Below are positions 16,390-24,894 of a DNA stretch of 40,382 bases, piece by piece. The position numbers were made by a program, and so were the translations under genes. The DNA is from Cytophagaceae bacterium (GTDB lineage Bacteria; Bacteroidota; Bacteroidia; Cytophagales; Cytophagaceae), in assembly GCA_025454925.1 (NCBI GenBank), contig JALONM010000033.1, positions 1 through 40,382 on the forward strand, written 5' to 3'. The notes beneath the pieces are model-generated. The model saw only the letters and a program-made list of their open reading frames with translations. It was not told where the DNA came from and ran no database searches. Numbering within the stretch: the stretch's first letter is position 1; each line of letters starts with the position of its first letter.

Positions 16390-17283
16390 TCAGCGTTCTG
16401 AAGGTATTTTCTTCTCTTTATTCACCAAATAAACGCCAACCAGAATGAGTATCATCAGCATTACTTTGGTGATACTGATGGAATCCATTTGCAGGGCCAT
16501 AGCCCCGGCAGTGGCCACCACAGGTTGCAGGTAAATATAACTGCCAGCCATGGAAGGATTGACGTACTTCATTACAGCCGCATTGAGGTAATACGAAATG
16601 AGCGTATTGAAAATTAAAATAAAAGCCAGGGCTGTCCAGGCCTGCCAGCTGAGCTGTTGCCAGGCGACAGCCTGAAGTTCATTCCAACCCAAGGGTAAAA
16701 CCACCACAAAACCCAGGGAAAACATAAGGTACATAATGGTAACGGGTTGATATTTTTTCATGAGCGGTTTTACGGTAATAAGAAAGCAAGCCCAGCTTAC
16801 CGCATTGATCAGCACGAGGAGATCTCCGAGCATCCAGCCATTAAAGCCCCCCTGGGCAGAGAGCAATAGCAGGCAGGCTGTTCCCGACATGCCCAGACTT
16901 ATCCCCACAATTTTTAACCAGGTAAGTTGTTCTTGTTTCAGCAACACGGCAACCAGCAAAACCATGATGGGCGTCATGATCATCATGAGGGAAGCATTGA
17001 TGGGGCTGGTTAAGCTTAATCCTTTATAAAAAAACAATTGATTGAGCACGATGCCGAACAAAGCGCAGAGCACGATGCGAGGCCAATCGTGGCGGTCGAT
17101 GCGCTCGCGCACCCAAAGGCGGTGCCAGGTGGTAAATACCAGAATGGAAATCATACCGCGCAAGGCAACCACAGCAAAGGGTTGTATATATGCGGGCACT
17201 ACAATTTTGGAAATACTGTAGTTGAGTGCCGCAATAATGGTAGTGGCAATAAGAATGGTATGTGCTTTTTTAGAATCCGACAT
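16390..17283 (-). CDS. EamA/DMT-family transporter
   Basis: A 297-residue membrane protein with about ten hydrophobic helices arranged as two EamA repeats. The first repeat includes PFAVVALRGMISILVFTTWH and NQLFFYKGLSLTSPINASLM; the second includes NAVSWACFLITVKPLM and YYLNAAVMKYVNPSMAGSYI. Members export or import small metabolites such as amino acids or nucleosides; the substrate cannot be inferred. It ends in a lysine-rich tail (VNKEKKIPSER). It lies 12 bp from the yjbQ-like gene on the same strand and is probably co-transcribed with it. Confidence 0.9.
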   Translation of the reverse strand: MSDSKKAHTILIATTIIAALNYSISKIVVPAYIQPFAVVALRGMISILVFTTWHRLWVRERIDRHDWPRIVLCALFGIVLNQLFFYKGLSLTSPINASLMMIMTPIMVLLVAVLLKQEQLTWLKIVGISLGMSGTACLLLLSAQGGFNGWMLGDLLVLINAVSWACFLITVKPLMKKYQPVTIMYLMFSLGFVVVLPLGWNELQAVAWQQLSWQAWTALAFILIFNTLISYYLNAAVMKYVNPSMAGSYIYLQPVVATAGAMALQMDSISITKVMLMILILVGVYLVNKEKKIPSER

Positions 17284-17295
17284 GAGGCAATGTTG

Positions 17296-17718
17296 TTAAA
17301 GTCCCCAGGCGGTAAGCACCAGATTCCTGCGCCCACCATCGTTGCGATGCTCGCAAAGATATATTCCTTGCCAGGTGCCCAGCAATAGGTTTCCATGTGC
17401 CACGGGAATCGTTACAGAAGCGCCCAGCAAAGACGCTTTTAAATGCGCAGGCATATCGTCGGGGCCTTCCATGGTATGCCGGTAGTACGATTGGTTTTCC
17501 GGGACCATTTTTGAAAAATGGCTTTCGAAATCTACACGTACCGTTGGGTCTGCATTTTCATTGATGGTAAGGGAGGCGGATGTATGCTGAATGAAAACCT
17601 GGAGCATTCCTTTCTGAAGTTCTTTCAGTTCAGGCATGGCGCGCAGCACCTGAGGTGTAATTAAATGAAAACCTCTGGGGAATGCAGGCAATCGTAATTC
17701 GGCTTGGTATAATTTCAT
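17296..17718 (-). CDS. YjbQ/UPF0047 family protein
   Basis: 140 residues from the ATG at 17718 (MKLYQAELRLPAFPRGFHL); the open frame upstream runs through the tRNA and is not coding. Family signatures are visible: FIQHTSASLTINENADPTV, and at the C-terminus GTWQGIYLCEHRNDGGRRN. YjbQ proteins are small trimeric enzymes; E. coli YjbQ has been reported to have secondary thiamine-phosphate synthase activity, but the physiological role is unsettled. The gene sits just downstream of tRNA-His, separated by a terminator. Confidence 0.92.
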   Translation of the reverse strand: MKLYQAELRLPAFPRGFHLITPQVLRAMPELKELQKGMLQVFIQHTSASLTINENADPTVRVDFESHFSKMVPENQSYYRHTMEGPDDMPAHLKASLLGASVTIPVAHGNLLLGTWQGIYLCEHRNDGGRRNLVLTAWGL

Positions 17719-17724
17719 ATAAAA

Positions 17725-17752
17725 GAAAAAAGGCCGTATCGCTACAGCCTTT
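17725..17752 (-). terminator. Terminator of tRNA-His
   Basis: On the minus strand, AAAGGCTGTA and TACGGCCTTT form a 10-bp stem (one wobble) with a GCGA loop, followed by T residues. It lies 7 nt after the tRNA 3' end. Confidence 0.85.
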
Positions 17753-17759
17753 GAAGAAG

Positions 17760-17834
17760 GGAAAGTGATGGGATTCGAACCCACGGCCTCCAGTGCCACA
17801 AACTGGCGCTCTAACCGACTGAGCTACACCTTCC
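17760..17834 (-). tRNA. tRNA-His (GTG)
   Basis: The cloverleaf is complete: acceptor GAAGGTG/CACTTTC, D-arm GCTC...GAGC, anticodon stem CCAGT/ACTGG with loop TTGTGGC (anticodon GTG) and T-loop GGTTCGAATCC. An encoded extra 5' G (position -1) faces C73, the identity pair of bacterial tRNA-His. CCA is not encoded. Confidence 0.97.
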
Positions 17835-17994
17835 GTTTAAGGACAGCAAAGGTAGTGTTTCGAATATTAAATTCCAAAATATTTTTTAAAACTCTAGGTG
17901 ACTTTCAATAGACTAATATTTAGTATATTGCAATACCCCATAAACAAAATACAACACTAGGATTCTGAAAGAATTCAAACACTGTTCATTACCC

Positions 17995-19002
17995 ATGTTA
18001 AAATATAAAAACCCAACCCTACTGATTTTATTTTTTTTGTTTTCAATTTCATTGCAAGCAAAACCCAAGTCTGTGAAAATTGGTATTCTCCTGGATGATT
18101 TTAATTCTGCCCGCTGGTATAAAGACAGCGCTTATATGGGAGAAAAAATCAGGGAGCTTGGCCATATCCCAGTATTTCGTGTATGCGACAGCGATACCAA
18201 TGTGCAAGTAGAGCAAGCCAAAGAATTGGTACAATTGGGTGTGAAAGCGCTCATAGTGGTGGCCGCCAACTCGCACGCCGCTGCCAAAGCCGTTAAAGTT
18301 GGTAAAGACGCTAACCTGCCTGTCATCTGCTACGACCGACTCATTTACAACTCCGATTTTGATTATTTTGTGGCCTATGATGGCGTGAAGATTGGAGAAA
18401 TGCAAGCACAATATGTGGTAGATAAACTAAAAGGAAGCGGCAAAATTATTTTACTCAACGGCCCCATGTCGGATGCGAATTCGGTATTTTTTAAACAAGG
18501 CCAAATGAATGTGCTGAAACCTTATATCGAACAGAAAAAAATTGAATTGCTGTACGACAAAGATATTTCGGAATGGACTGCCATGGAAGCCATGATGGAA
18601 GCGAGTAACTACCTGGCCACTTCGGATGCACACATCGACGCCATTATTGCTGCCAACGATGGTATAGCCGAAGGTGTTATTGATGCGTTGCAATCGTTTA
18701 GACCTACCGATACCATTATAGTTACCGGCCAGGACGGCACCTTTCAAAATTGTTTGCTGATAAAAAAAGGATCCCAAACCATGACCGTTTTCAAGCCTCT
18801 TTATCAGCTAGCGTATCGCGCTGCGGAAGTTGCGGTACACTGTGCCACGAAACCGAAGAAAAAAATCAAAACCAGCAAAACCGCCGACAATGGTTTTAAG
18901 AAAGCAGCATTTATTGAATTGGTGCCTTTGGTGATTGATCAAAAGAACGTGCAGAAAGTAGTTTTTGATTCCAACTACTACGACGAAACGGTACAACCTT
19001 AA
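17995..19002 (+). CDS. Sugar-binding periplasmic protein (Peripla_BP_4, XylF-like)
   Basis: A 335-residue exported protein with a signal peptide (LLILFFLFSISLQA/K). The mature part has the two-lobe periplasmic-binding fold of the xylose/ribose group: VKIGILLDD at the first strand, ARWYKDSAYMGEKI, VKALIVVAANSHAA, VICYDRLI (XylF-like), DAIIAANDGIAEGVI and IIVTGQDG. XylF normally feeds the XylGH ABC transporter, but no ATPase or permease gene is adjacent. It may serve a distant transporter or present sugar to a sensor. The 3' end overlaps the convergent cyclo-ligase gene by 4 bp. Confidence 0.85.
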   Translation: MLKYKNPTLLILFFLFSISLQAKPKSVKIGILLDDFNSARWYKDSAYMGEKIRELGHIPVFRVCDSDTNVQVEQAKELVQLGVKALIVVAANSHAAAKAVKVGKDANLPVICYDRLIYNSDFDYFVAYDGVKIGEMQAQYVVDKLKGSGKIILLNGPMSDANSVFFKQGQMNVLKPYIEQKKIELLYDKDISEWTAMEAMMEASNYLATSDAHIDAIIAANDGIAEGVIDALQSFRPTDTIIVTGQDGTFQNCLLIKKGSQTMTVFKPLYQLAYRAAEVAVHCATKPKKKIKTSKTADNGFKKAAFIELVPLVIDQKNVQKVVFDSNYYDETVQP

Positions 19003-19583
19003 ACGGGCCGATCGTAGATTTTTTGCGGCAAAAAAACGTTGTCGAGTGCCACATCAAAAGGCTCTTCTTCAAATTCCACCTTATCAAAAAACGAAAGTCC
19101 GATTTTCTGACAGCTTGGTTTGCATTGAAGCAGGTATCGGTCGTAGAATCCCTTTCCATAACCGATGCGATGCAAGCGCTGGTTGAAAGCCAGCAAGGGT
19201 ACGATTATTAAATCAAGAGAATCCGCAGGAATAATCGGAGCGCCCACCGGCTGAGAAATTCCAAATCGATCTGTTTGTAGCTTGGCATCGGGCTTAAGCC
19301 AAACACTATCCATGCGCTGGTGTTCCCAGTCTGTAACAGGCACCGTAATTTTTAATTCGGGCTTCGCTTCTGCGAGCGCATGAATGATAGACCAGGTGTC
19401 GGGTTCCCGGTGTCGAGGCATTGGCAGATATATATGTAAGGTACTGAAGGCTGAATGCTGCAATATCCAGGGCACCATCTGGTCCATCAGCTTTTGATTA
19501 AGGTCTTTAAACTCCTTTTCATGCAAGGCCTGGCGGCAGGCAAGAGCCTCCTTTCTAATGTGCGCTTTGGTTTTCACGGGCAA
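18999..19583 (-). CDS. 5-formyltetrahydrofolate cyclo-ligase
   Basis: A 194-residue enzyme converting 5-formyl-THF to 5,10-methenyl-THF with ATP. The family signature RIGYGKGFYDRYL is present, along with LDLIIVPLLAFNQRLHRIG just before it and the basic N-terminus KAHIRKEALACRQAL. It overlaps the end of bshC by 29 bp and is the last gene of the rhomboid-bshC-cyclo-ligase operon. Together with metF and purU in this window it adds to one-carbon folate metabolism. Confidence 0.93.
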   Translation of the reverse strand: MPVKTKAHIRKEALACRQALHEKEFKDLNQKLMDQMVPWILQHSAFSTLHIYLPMPRHREPDTWSIIHALAEAKPELKITVPVTDWEHQRMDSVWLKPDAKLQTDRFGISQPVGAPIIPADSLDLIIVPLLAFNQRLHRIGYGKGFYDRYLLQCKPSCQKIGLSFFDKVEFEEEPFDVALDNVFLPQKIYDRPV

Positions 19584-21123
19584 TTACAAAACTAAATTCC
19601 AGAGGGCGTATTCCTTCCATAAGTTCCGCCAATACGGTGGGGTGATGACTATAAAAGCTAAAATAATTCTCTACGCGTTCCTGAGCTACACCGCCTGGAA
19701 ATAATTTTTCTTTGATCGATTCCAATTGCTTCAGCTGCTGCTCATATTTACGCTCTTCCGCTTTTTTAACGCGCTTTTCCAGGTCTTGCAATTGTTTCAA
19801 GACCTTCGCTTCTTCCGCTTTCACCGTGGCTTTCAACGTAGGATCTACTTTTCCAACTTCCTCTTCCAGCAACTCAAAAGGTGGTTTTATTAATTCAACA
19901 ATATGCCCGATAGAGAAATTGTGTTCCGACTTTTGTTGAATCCAATGTTTTTTCAAATCGTTCCAAGGCAAAAAAAGTTCTTCCTCTTTCAGTCCCAATT
20001 TATCCATCTTGTGTTGCAAGGATGAAGAAAGCAGCAGTACAAAAGCCCGGGGAATGACGAGCGGGTAAGGAACTTTCCAGTAATCAAATACAGCCTTCAG
20101 TTGCAGCCAGTAAGCAACTTCGGCAGGTCCGCCGCAATAACATAGATTGGGCAAAATCATTTCCTGATACAAGGGTCGAAGCACTACGTTCGGACTAAAT
20201 CGTTCCGGATGCAGATTGGCTTCAGAAGATATTTCCTCCCATGTCCAGCGGCGGCTCCCATCGGCCGTCTCCACGCCATCGCCTTTACGTGTAAGTCGCT
20301 TACGACTGTGGCCATCGAGATAAAATAGATTTATATCGCGCGCATGTACTTGAGTAGAATATCCAAGGGACTCCAAGGTCTGATTGGTTTGCGCTACTAG
20401 TTTCTCCGTGGTAGAATTTTTTAACTCCTCCTGAATAAGCGGCACCAATGCACGCTTTAGTTCAGGATCATTGGCATCCATAACCAACAACGGATAGGAG
20501 GCAAATAATTGATGTACCAGGCGGCGGGTAGCCACCGACCAATTTGGAGCTTCGAGGTAACATTTTTTTACCAAGTCCGGAAGATCAGGTATGGCATTCA
20601 AAAATTCTTCCATGCCCTCCGTAGGCATTTGTCCTGAAGTTCCCTTCCAATCGGATGGATAGGTATAGGTTGTACCAAACAATGTCAGGTGGTTGATTTC
20701 TTCGATATCATGGTCTTCCGTTGCCATCCAGTACACTGGAATAAAATTCTTATCCGGATAGTGCATTTTCAGTTGTTCACACAACTTAACAATGGTGGCG
20801 ATTTTATAAATAAAATAAAGAGGACCGGTAGCCAGATTTAATTGATGCCCGGTGGTAATGGTATAGGTATTTGATTGGCTAAGCAAAGCAAGCGAGCGCT
20901 GCACTGATTCGGAAAGCAGGCCACTTTGTTCGTATTGTTTGGTGAAGGATTGCACCACCGCACTGCGCGACTGTTCCGGAAAATCAGGCCTGGCATGCAC
21001 CCAATCCTGCGAATGCAAGGCATGGGCATATACGTTTTTTAAAGAATCTTTTTGCTGGACATAATCCAGCAACAACGAACTGAATTGGTGAGTATCGGAA
21101 AGACGGAAATAGGAAAAAGTCAT
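19555..21123 (-). CDS. bshC: Putative cysteine ligase BshC (bacillithiol synthesis)
   Basis: A 522-residue protein of the BshC family, which adds cysteine to glucosaminyl-malate in the last step of bacillithiol synthesis. Family hallmarks include TYTITTGHQLNLATGPLYFIYK, PVYWMATEDHDIEEINHL, and the Rossmann-like part with NLCYCGGPAEVAYWLQLK. A charged coiled coil (about residues 405-475, ATVKAEEAKVLKQLQDLEK) precedes the C-terminus, as in the known structure. The start overlaps the rhomboid stop (ATGA). bshA and bshB are not in this window. Confidence 0.93.
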   Translation of the reverse strand: MTFSYFRLSDTHQFSSLLLDYVQQKDSLKNVYAHALHSQDWVHARPDFPEQSRSAVVQSFTKQYEQSGLLSESVQRSLALLSQSNTYTITTGHQLNLATGPLYFIYKIATIVKLCEQLKMHYPDKNFIPVYWMATEDHDIEEINHLTLFGTTYTYPSDWKGTSGQMPTEGMEEFLNAIPDLPDLVKKCYLEAPNWSVATRRLVHQLFASYPLLVMDANDPELKRALVPLIQEELKNSTTEKLVAQTNQTLESLGYSTQVHARDINLFYLDGHSRKRLTRKGDGVETADGSRRWTWEEISSEANLHPERFSPNVVLRPLYQEMILPNLCYCGGPAEVAYWLQLKAVFDYWKVPYPLVIPRAFVLLLSSSLQHKMDKLGLKEEELFLPWNDLKKHWIQQKSEHNFSIGHIVELIKPPFELLEEEVGKVDPTLKATVKAEEAKVLKQLQDLEKRVKKAEERKYEQQLKQLESIKEKLFPGGVAQERVENYFSFYSHHPTVLAELMEGIRPLEFSFVIARENQSAH

Positions 21124-22568
21124 GGAGTAAAGATAGTATAATTCAAACTGTCAATTTGTTTTTTGGTTTGTTCCAGCAAGCGGTATTCCCCCTCTCCTCC
21201 CGGACTTATGACTACTTTTAACAAATCGCAATAGGAAATGTTTTTTTGCAGAAATAGCCGCATGGAAAACCACGTTGATTTTTCCTTATCAGACAAATAT
21301 TCTACGGGTATAGTTCCCCAGCGGTCTAGTCCTTGCTGAAAGGCTTGTTTTTGATCTTCGGCCAATCCATAACGCTCATTCAGACTTTGCTTTGCATGAA
21401 GGGCTTGATATTGATTCAACAATACACGGCACTGCTGCTGTTGGGATTTCCATTGTGTCTGGAATGCCTTGCTGGCGGCTACTTCCTGGCGGATGCGCAG
21501 CACACGTTCCCGCACCTCAACAATCGAAAAATAAAGTAACAGAATCGCAATGGTCGTGAAACCAATCCTGTACACGACTTTATGGGGATTGGTTTTGGTT
21601 TTGTTCCAAAGCATCTCCGATAAGCCTGCCAGCAAGCCTATAGAAAAACCAGCCCAATGAGCTACCTGGTCTATGTCTTCATTCCATCCTGAAAGCAATG
21701 CAATTCCGATAAGAAAGACAGAAGAAAACAAATACGTACGTTTGCTGTCGTCTTCTAATTTTTTGGAAAGTAAAATAGTAATCCAGTATCCTAACCATAC
21801 AAAGAGGGCACCGCTGGCTCCAGCGCTAAGGGTATTATGCGCATGCATGCAAGCAGAGCTCAGATTGGCCAACATTCCTCCCAAAAGAAATAGAAACAAG
21901 GTTCGCGCTGCTCCGGCATATTTTTCTATCAAAGCTCCAATGACGAGTACATTTAACACATTTATGAGCAGATGAAAAATACTCAAGTGTAGAAACAACG
22001 CCGTACCGATGCGCCACCATTCGCCTTGCAAAGTATAGGCAGGAATGTTAGCGCCAGCCTCCACCGAAAATGGCAACCCATGAAAGCCTGCAATAAGACT
22101 CATGAACCAGAGCGAGTGTGCGAGTACGAACGTTGCCCAGTTGCTGCGAGACGGTAACAGAAGGGCTACCAACGTTTTCCAATGATAGCCTGGATCTTTG
22201 GTGAGGCGCTCGAGCCGTTGCCGGTATTGTTGGCAATACTCCTCTTCGAGGCCTGCTTCCAATTTTTCAGCATGCTGCTGAAAAGAATCTATAAAATGCT
22301 TGAGTACTTTGGCCGAAGATCCGAGGTCTGTGATAATTCCATTGAGTTTGCAAACGATGTGCAACTCTTGCTCCTGCCAGGCAATTTCAAGGGTATGGCC
22401 AGCACGAAGAAAAGAAGCGTTGTCGGCAATAATGGAGCGTTCCTCGAGCACATCAAACTCCCACTTGCCGGCCAGCAAAGCCGACCAGAGCGACGCCACA
22501 ACACGCTCCGTGCTTAAATGCTGAATGGAAATGCGTTGTTCCTCTGAAGGAATGAATCCGATGGCCAT
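21120..22568 (-). CDS. Rhomboid-family intramembrane serine protease with long flanking domains
   Basis: The ATG at 22568 (MAIGFIPSEEQRISIQ) gives 482 residues; an upstream in-frame ATG at 22667 adds sequence with no support. An N-terminal soluble domain (~1-140) is followed by the rhomboid core: GEWWRIGTALFLHLSIFHLL, the catalytic serine in AGASGALFVWLGYW, and the catalytic histidine in DQVAHWAGFSIGLLAGL. A soluble C-terminal region of ~130 residues, rich in Gln and charged residues, follows the last helix. Both dyad residues are intact, so it should be active. It is the first gene of the bshC operon. Confidence 0.9.
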   Translation of the reverse strand: MAIGFIPSEEQRISIQHLSTERVVASLWSALLAGKWEFDVLEERSIIADNASFLRAGHTLEIAWQEQELHIVCKLNGIITDLGSSAKVLKHFIDSFQQHAEKLEAGLEEEYCQQYRQRLERLTKDPGYHWKTLVALLLPSRSNWATFVLAHSLWFMSLIAGFHGLPFSVEAGANIPAYTLQGEWWRIGTALFLHLSIFHLLINVLNVLVIGALIEKYAGAARTLFLFLLGGMLANLSSACMHAHNTLSAGASGALFVWLGYWITILLSKKLEDDSKRTYLFSSVFLIGIALLSGWNEDIDQVAHWAGFSIGLLAGLSEMLWNKTKTNPHKVVYRIGFTTIAILLLYFSIVEVRERVLRIRQEVAASKAFQTQWKSQQQQCRVLLNQYQALHAKQSLNERYGLAEDQKQAFQQGLDRWGTIPVEYLSDKEKSTWFSMRLFLQKNISYCDLLKVVISPGGEGEYRLLEQTKKQIDSLNYTIFTP

Positions 22569-22790
22569 GAAAAAAAAATCAGATGAGTAAAAATAAACAA
22601 TAAAATACCGTATTGGTAGCTGCCTACCATTAATCTTTGACTCTAAATCCTGGAAGTTGATAGCCAAGAATTATCGAGCCAAATCTTAACCCAAAATTCA
22701 AGAAGTTGTAACGTTGGGTTATCTGGCTAAATTTCTCACCATTGCGTTGCCTTTATTGAGTATTCAAACTCAAGACTCCTTATATTTTTT

Positions 22791-22905
22791 GGGCGTGTCC
22801 CTGCGTGGCGCCTATGGCGCCGCTTGGGCCGGGCCATCGCTCCAAGTCCTTGGTGGCGCTTATAGCGCCACCACGCCACCCGCCTTTCCACTCTGTCCCT
22901 CACGC
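22791..22905 (+). repeat. Dispersed 115-bp GC-rich structured repeat, copy C
   Basis: It starts GGGCGTGTCCCTG, carries GGGCCGGGCCATCGCT and ends CTCTGTCCCTCACGC. The second hairpin is GGTGGCGC...GCGCCACC. It shares 3' flanking sequence with copy A (GGGAATAGAGCCAtTCTTTT near 23060). Apart from this repeat and the terminator at 23201, the gap 22569-23251 holds no gene I can support. Confidence 0.85.
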
Positions 22906-23200
22906 AGCCCATAGCATTGTGTAAGGCATATTGTTTTCTGCGGTATGCACACACATTTCCTTAGAAGTTCTTCTTTCAACCTCCAAGGATTAGAATTTCG
23001 TATTACAACTGTAGGGTAGTTATCGAATGCTTGTAAATTGGAAATAGAATAAACAAGCAGGGGAATAGAGCCATTCTTTTCGAAGCCCATGATTTTATAT
23101 GTCGGGATTACCGGCCATGGATCAGCGCTCCATGAACGTTCTCACGAGTGTACTTCACTTCTACTTAAAAAAGTCGGCTTAACCAGGATAAAAAGAGAAT

Positions 23201-23231
23201 AAAAAAATCCTGAGCCTGTAAGGCTCAGGAT
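23201..23231 (-). terminator. Terminator of the septoil-knot protein gene
   Basis: A perfect 10-bp stem (ATCCTGAGCC / GGCTCAGGAT) with a 5-nt loop is followed on the minus strand by seven T. It lies 21 nt after the stop codon. Confidence 0.93.
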
Positions 23232-23251
23232 CCATGTTGGATAGGCTACAC

Positions 23252-23569
23252 TTATTTGTAGCCAGCCTCACTTTTATAGGTAGATATATAAATGATAAGA
23301 TTGGCTTCGCTTTTATATTGCGTGTAGTACACTTTCCAATTGGCTTCGCTTTTATAGCTGGTCCAATACCATATACCACTGTCAGGTCTTGCTTCACTTT
23401 TGTATTTGGTTTCATAAACCACCATATCGGCTTCGCTTTTGTATTGAGTAACATACACAATTTTATCAGCTTCGCTTTTATAGGAGGTGCGATATACAAC
23501 TTGTGCATTTGCCTGATGTGCAAGCACGCCAAGTGTGAGGAGTGCTAAAATTGCAACGAATCGTTTCAT
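23252..23569 (-). CDS. Small exported YKSEA-repeat protein (7(1) septoil-knot/DUF6150-like)
   Basis: A 105-residue protein with a signal peptide (cleavage near ANA/Q, residue 22). The mature protein is six copies of a short beta unit ending in YKSEA: VVYRTSYKSEA, IVYVTQYKSEA, VVYETKYKSEA, IWYWTSYKSEA, KVYYTQYKSEA, IIYISTYKSEA. The fourth unit carries a 4-residue insertion. This pattern matches, from memory, the family named for a predicted 7(1) knot (DUF6150). No function is known. It has its own terminator and lies downstream of another terminator, so it is probably transcribed alone. Confidence 0.8.
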   Translation of the reverse strand: MKRFVAILALLTLGVLAHQANAQVVYRTSYKSEADKIVYVTQYKSEADMVVYETKYKSEARPDSGIWYWTSYKSEANWKVYYTQYKSEANLIIYISTYKSEAGYK

Positions 23570-23618
23570 ACGCTGTAGAGTTAGTATCTAAGGAATATAC
23601 AAATAATTTCAAGTAAAA

Positions 23619-23649
23619 CAAAAAAAACCTGGTATAAAACATACCAGGT
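23619..23649 (-). terminator. Terminator of the YbjN/CesT-like gene
   Basis: On the minus strand ACCTGGTAT and ATACCAGGT form a perfect 9-bp stem with a 5-nt loop, followed by a T run (complement of 23619-23627). Confidence 0.9.
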
Positions 23650-23715
23650 CCCCTTGTAATCAACCACGTGCCAAGGCCTTGACACGTATATCGGACATTG
23701 CGTGAAGCGTATCAG

Positions 23716-24144
23716 CTAAGCATTAGCCGCTACAAACTCACGCACTTTATCATCGAGTAAATCGGCGGCATAGCTTTGGCCGTCGATCATGGAGTGTACT
23801 TCTTGTGCATCCATACCTTGCATGTCTCTGGAAGAAACCAGGCATATCTGGTCATTAAATATCGTGAACCGCTCGTTTAATAATTTGTGATTTTCTTCCA
23901 GTAATTTCCGGAACAATACCTCTTGATTGCGGGCCGGAACACTGGCAATGGCGGTAAGAATTACCAGGATGTCCTTTACACCGTTGTATGCGTTAACGGT
24001 ATTGATCTTTACCAACACGGTGGCAGAGCCACGCTGCAAATACCACTCCCCGAATACTTGTCCGCGAATACTGGCAGGATCTACACCCAGCGATTGAATG
24101 CCCCCTTCCACAATGGGAATAAATTTTTCAAGTTGTTGTGACAT
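23716..24144 (-). CDS. YbjN / type III secretion chaperone (CesT)-like protein
   Basis: A 142-residue cytoplasmic protein without signal peptide or membrane segment. It shows the alternating helix/strand pattern of the YbjN/CesT chaperone fold: an N-terminal amphipathic helix (QQLEKFIPIVEGGIQSLG), a strand pair (GEWYLQRGSATVLVKIN), a helix after an Ala/Val-rich strand (ILVILTAIASVPARNQEVLFRKLLEENH) and a strand pair (ERFTIFNDQICLVSSR). The family includes stress-related YbjN and secretion chaperones; no secretion system of that kind is nearby. It follows the HolD-like gene with a 33-bp gap. Confidence 0.65.
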   Translation of the reverse strand: MSQQLEKFIPIVEGGIQSLGVDPASIRGQVFGEWYLQRGSATVLVKINTVNAYNGVKDILVILTAIASVPARNQEVLFRKLLEENHKLLNERFTIFNDQICLVSSRDMQGMDAQEVHSMIDGQSYAADLLDDKVREFVAANA

Positions 24145-24177
24145 AAGGTTTTTTAGTTAAAAAAGGTACTCGTATGG

Positions 24178-24729
24178 TTATTTCAAAAATTGCTGTTGCA
24201 AGGCCAACCAAAGTGCTTTTTTAAGGTCTACTTGCTGCGCAATGGATTCTAACGTGTCCACCAATAAAAAGGATGTCTCTTTTTTCATTGTTGTATATTT
24301 TTCCAAGCGCATACCAGGAATTTCCACTCCTAGTGCCACTACATAATCCGGTTTCCAAGCTTCGTAAGTAGCTGAGGTAATAAGCACCACTTCCTGTTCT
24401 TTTAAGGCTAGTGCTTTAGGATTGTAGAAAATATTTTTGAATAAGGTTTCATCACTGGCCGACATGGGCAAGGAAGGCAATAGCACCAATACCTTGCAGC
24501 GCTTGGGAGGTATGGGTTCCTGCTTGGGCGTTGGCTCAGGTTCGGGAATTGATTTTTCCTTTGGCGTCGGCGGTATAGGATCTATTGCTTCGGTGCGAAG
24601 GCTGGTGATCAGTTGCTCCGGTGGATTTTCCTGAACGACCGTTGGAATAAAATCGTTGGTAAGAAAAATCTCTTCGGTGATTATGTAAGGGAGCCAGGTA
24701 CGTACATCCATACGGGTAAAGTTAACCAT
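24178..24729 (-). CDS. Uncharacterised protein with proline-rich linker and HolD-like C-terminal domain
   Basis: A 183-residue protein (or 177 from the internal ATG at MDVRTWLPYI). A short N-terminal segment (WLPYIITEEIFL) is joined by a proline/glutamate-rich linker (~45-80, IPPTPKEKSIPEPEPTPKQE) to an alpha/beta domain starting KCKVLVLLPSLP-like (residues ~82-183; seen as CKVLVLLPSLPMSASDETLF). The order resembles DNA polymerase III psi (HolD): a short N-terminal peptide, then a strand ending in LP, a TD/SD turn and a helix, and a final hydrophobic helix (KKALWLALQQQFL). This is pattern-level inference only. If right, it is a clamp-loader accessory subunit. Confidence 0.5.
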   Translation of the reverse strand: MVNFTRMDVRTWLPYIITEEIFLTNDFIPTVVQENPPEQLITSLRTEAIDPIPPTPKEKSIPEPEPTPKQEPIPPKRCKVLVLLPSLPMSASDETLFKNIFYNPKALALKEQEVVLITSATYEAWKPDYVVALGVEIPGMRLEKYTTMKKETSFLLVDTLESIAQQVDLKKALWLALQQQFLK

Positions 24730-24894
24730 TATTCCATGCCTCAGGTTGCATCTGTCAGGGAAGAAATTAACATTTCACCCACATCCTCGGGGGCCAGGGG
24801 CATGCAAGCAGCTGAGTATTCTGTTTTAGCATGGCGCTAAGCACGCCAACCGGTAATTATGAAGATGGAATGGTGCTAGAATGCATAATTTGTC

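Noticed and set aside
23260-23500. Regularly spaced gcttcgctttta repeats resembling a short CRISPR array
   Set aside because: They are the codons of the YKSEA units in a signal-peptide-bearing gene; spacing and flanks keep the reading frame and there are no cas genes.
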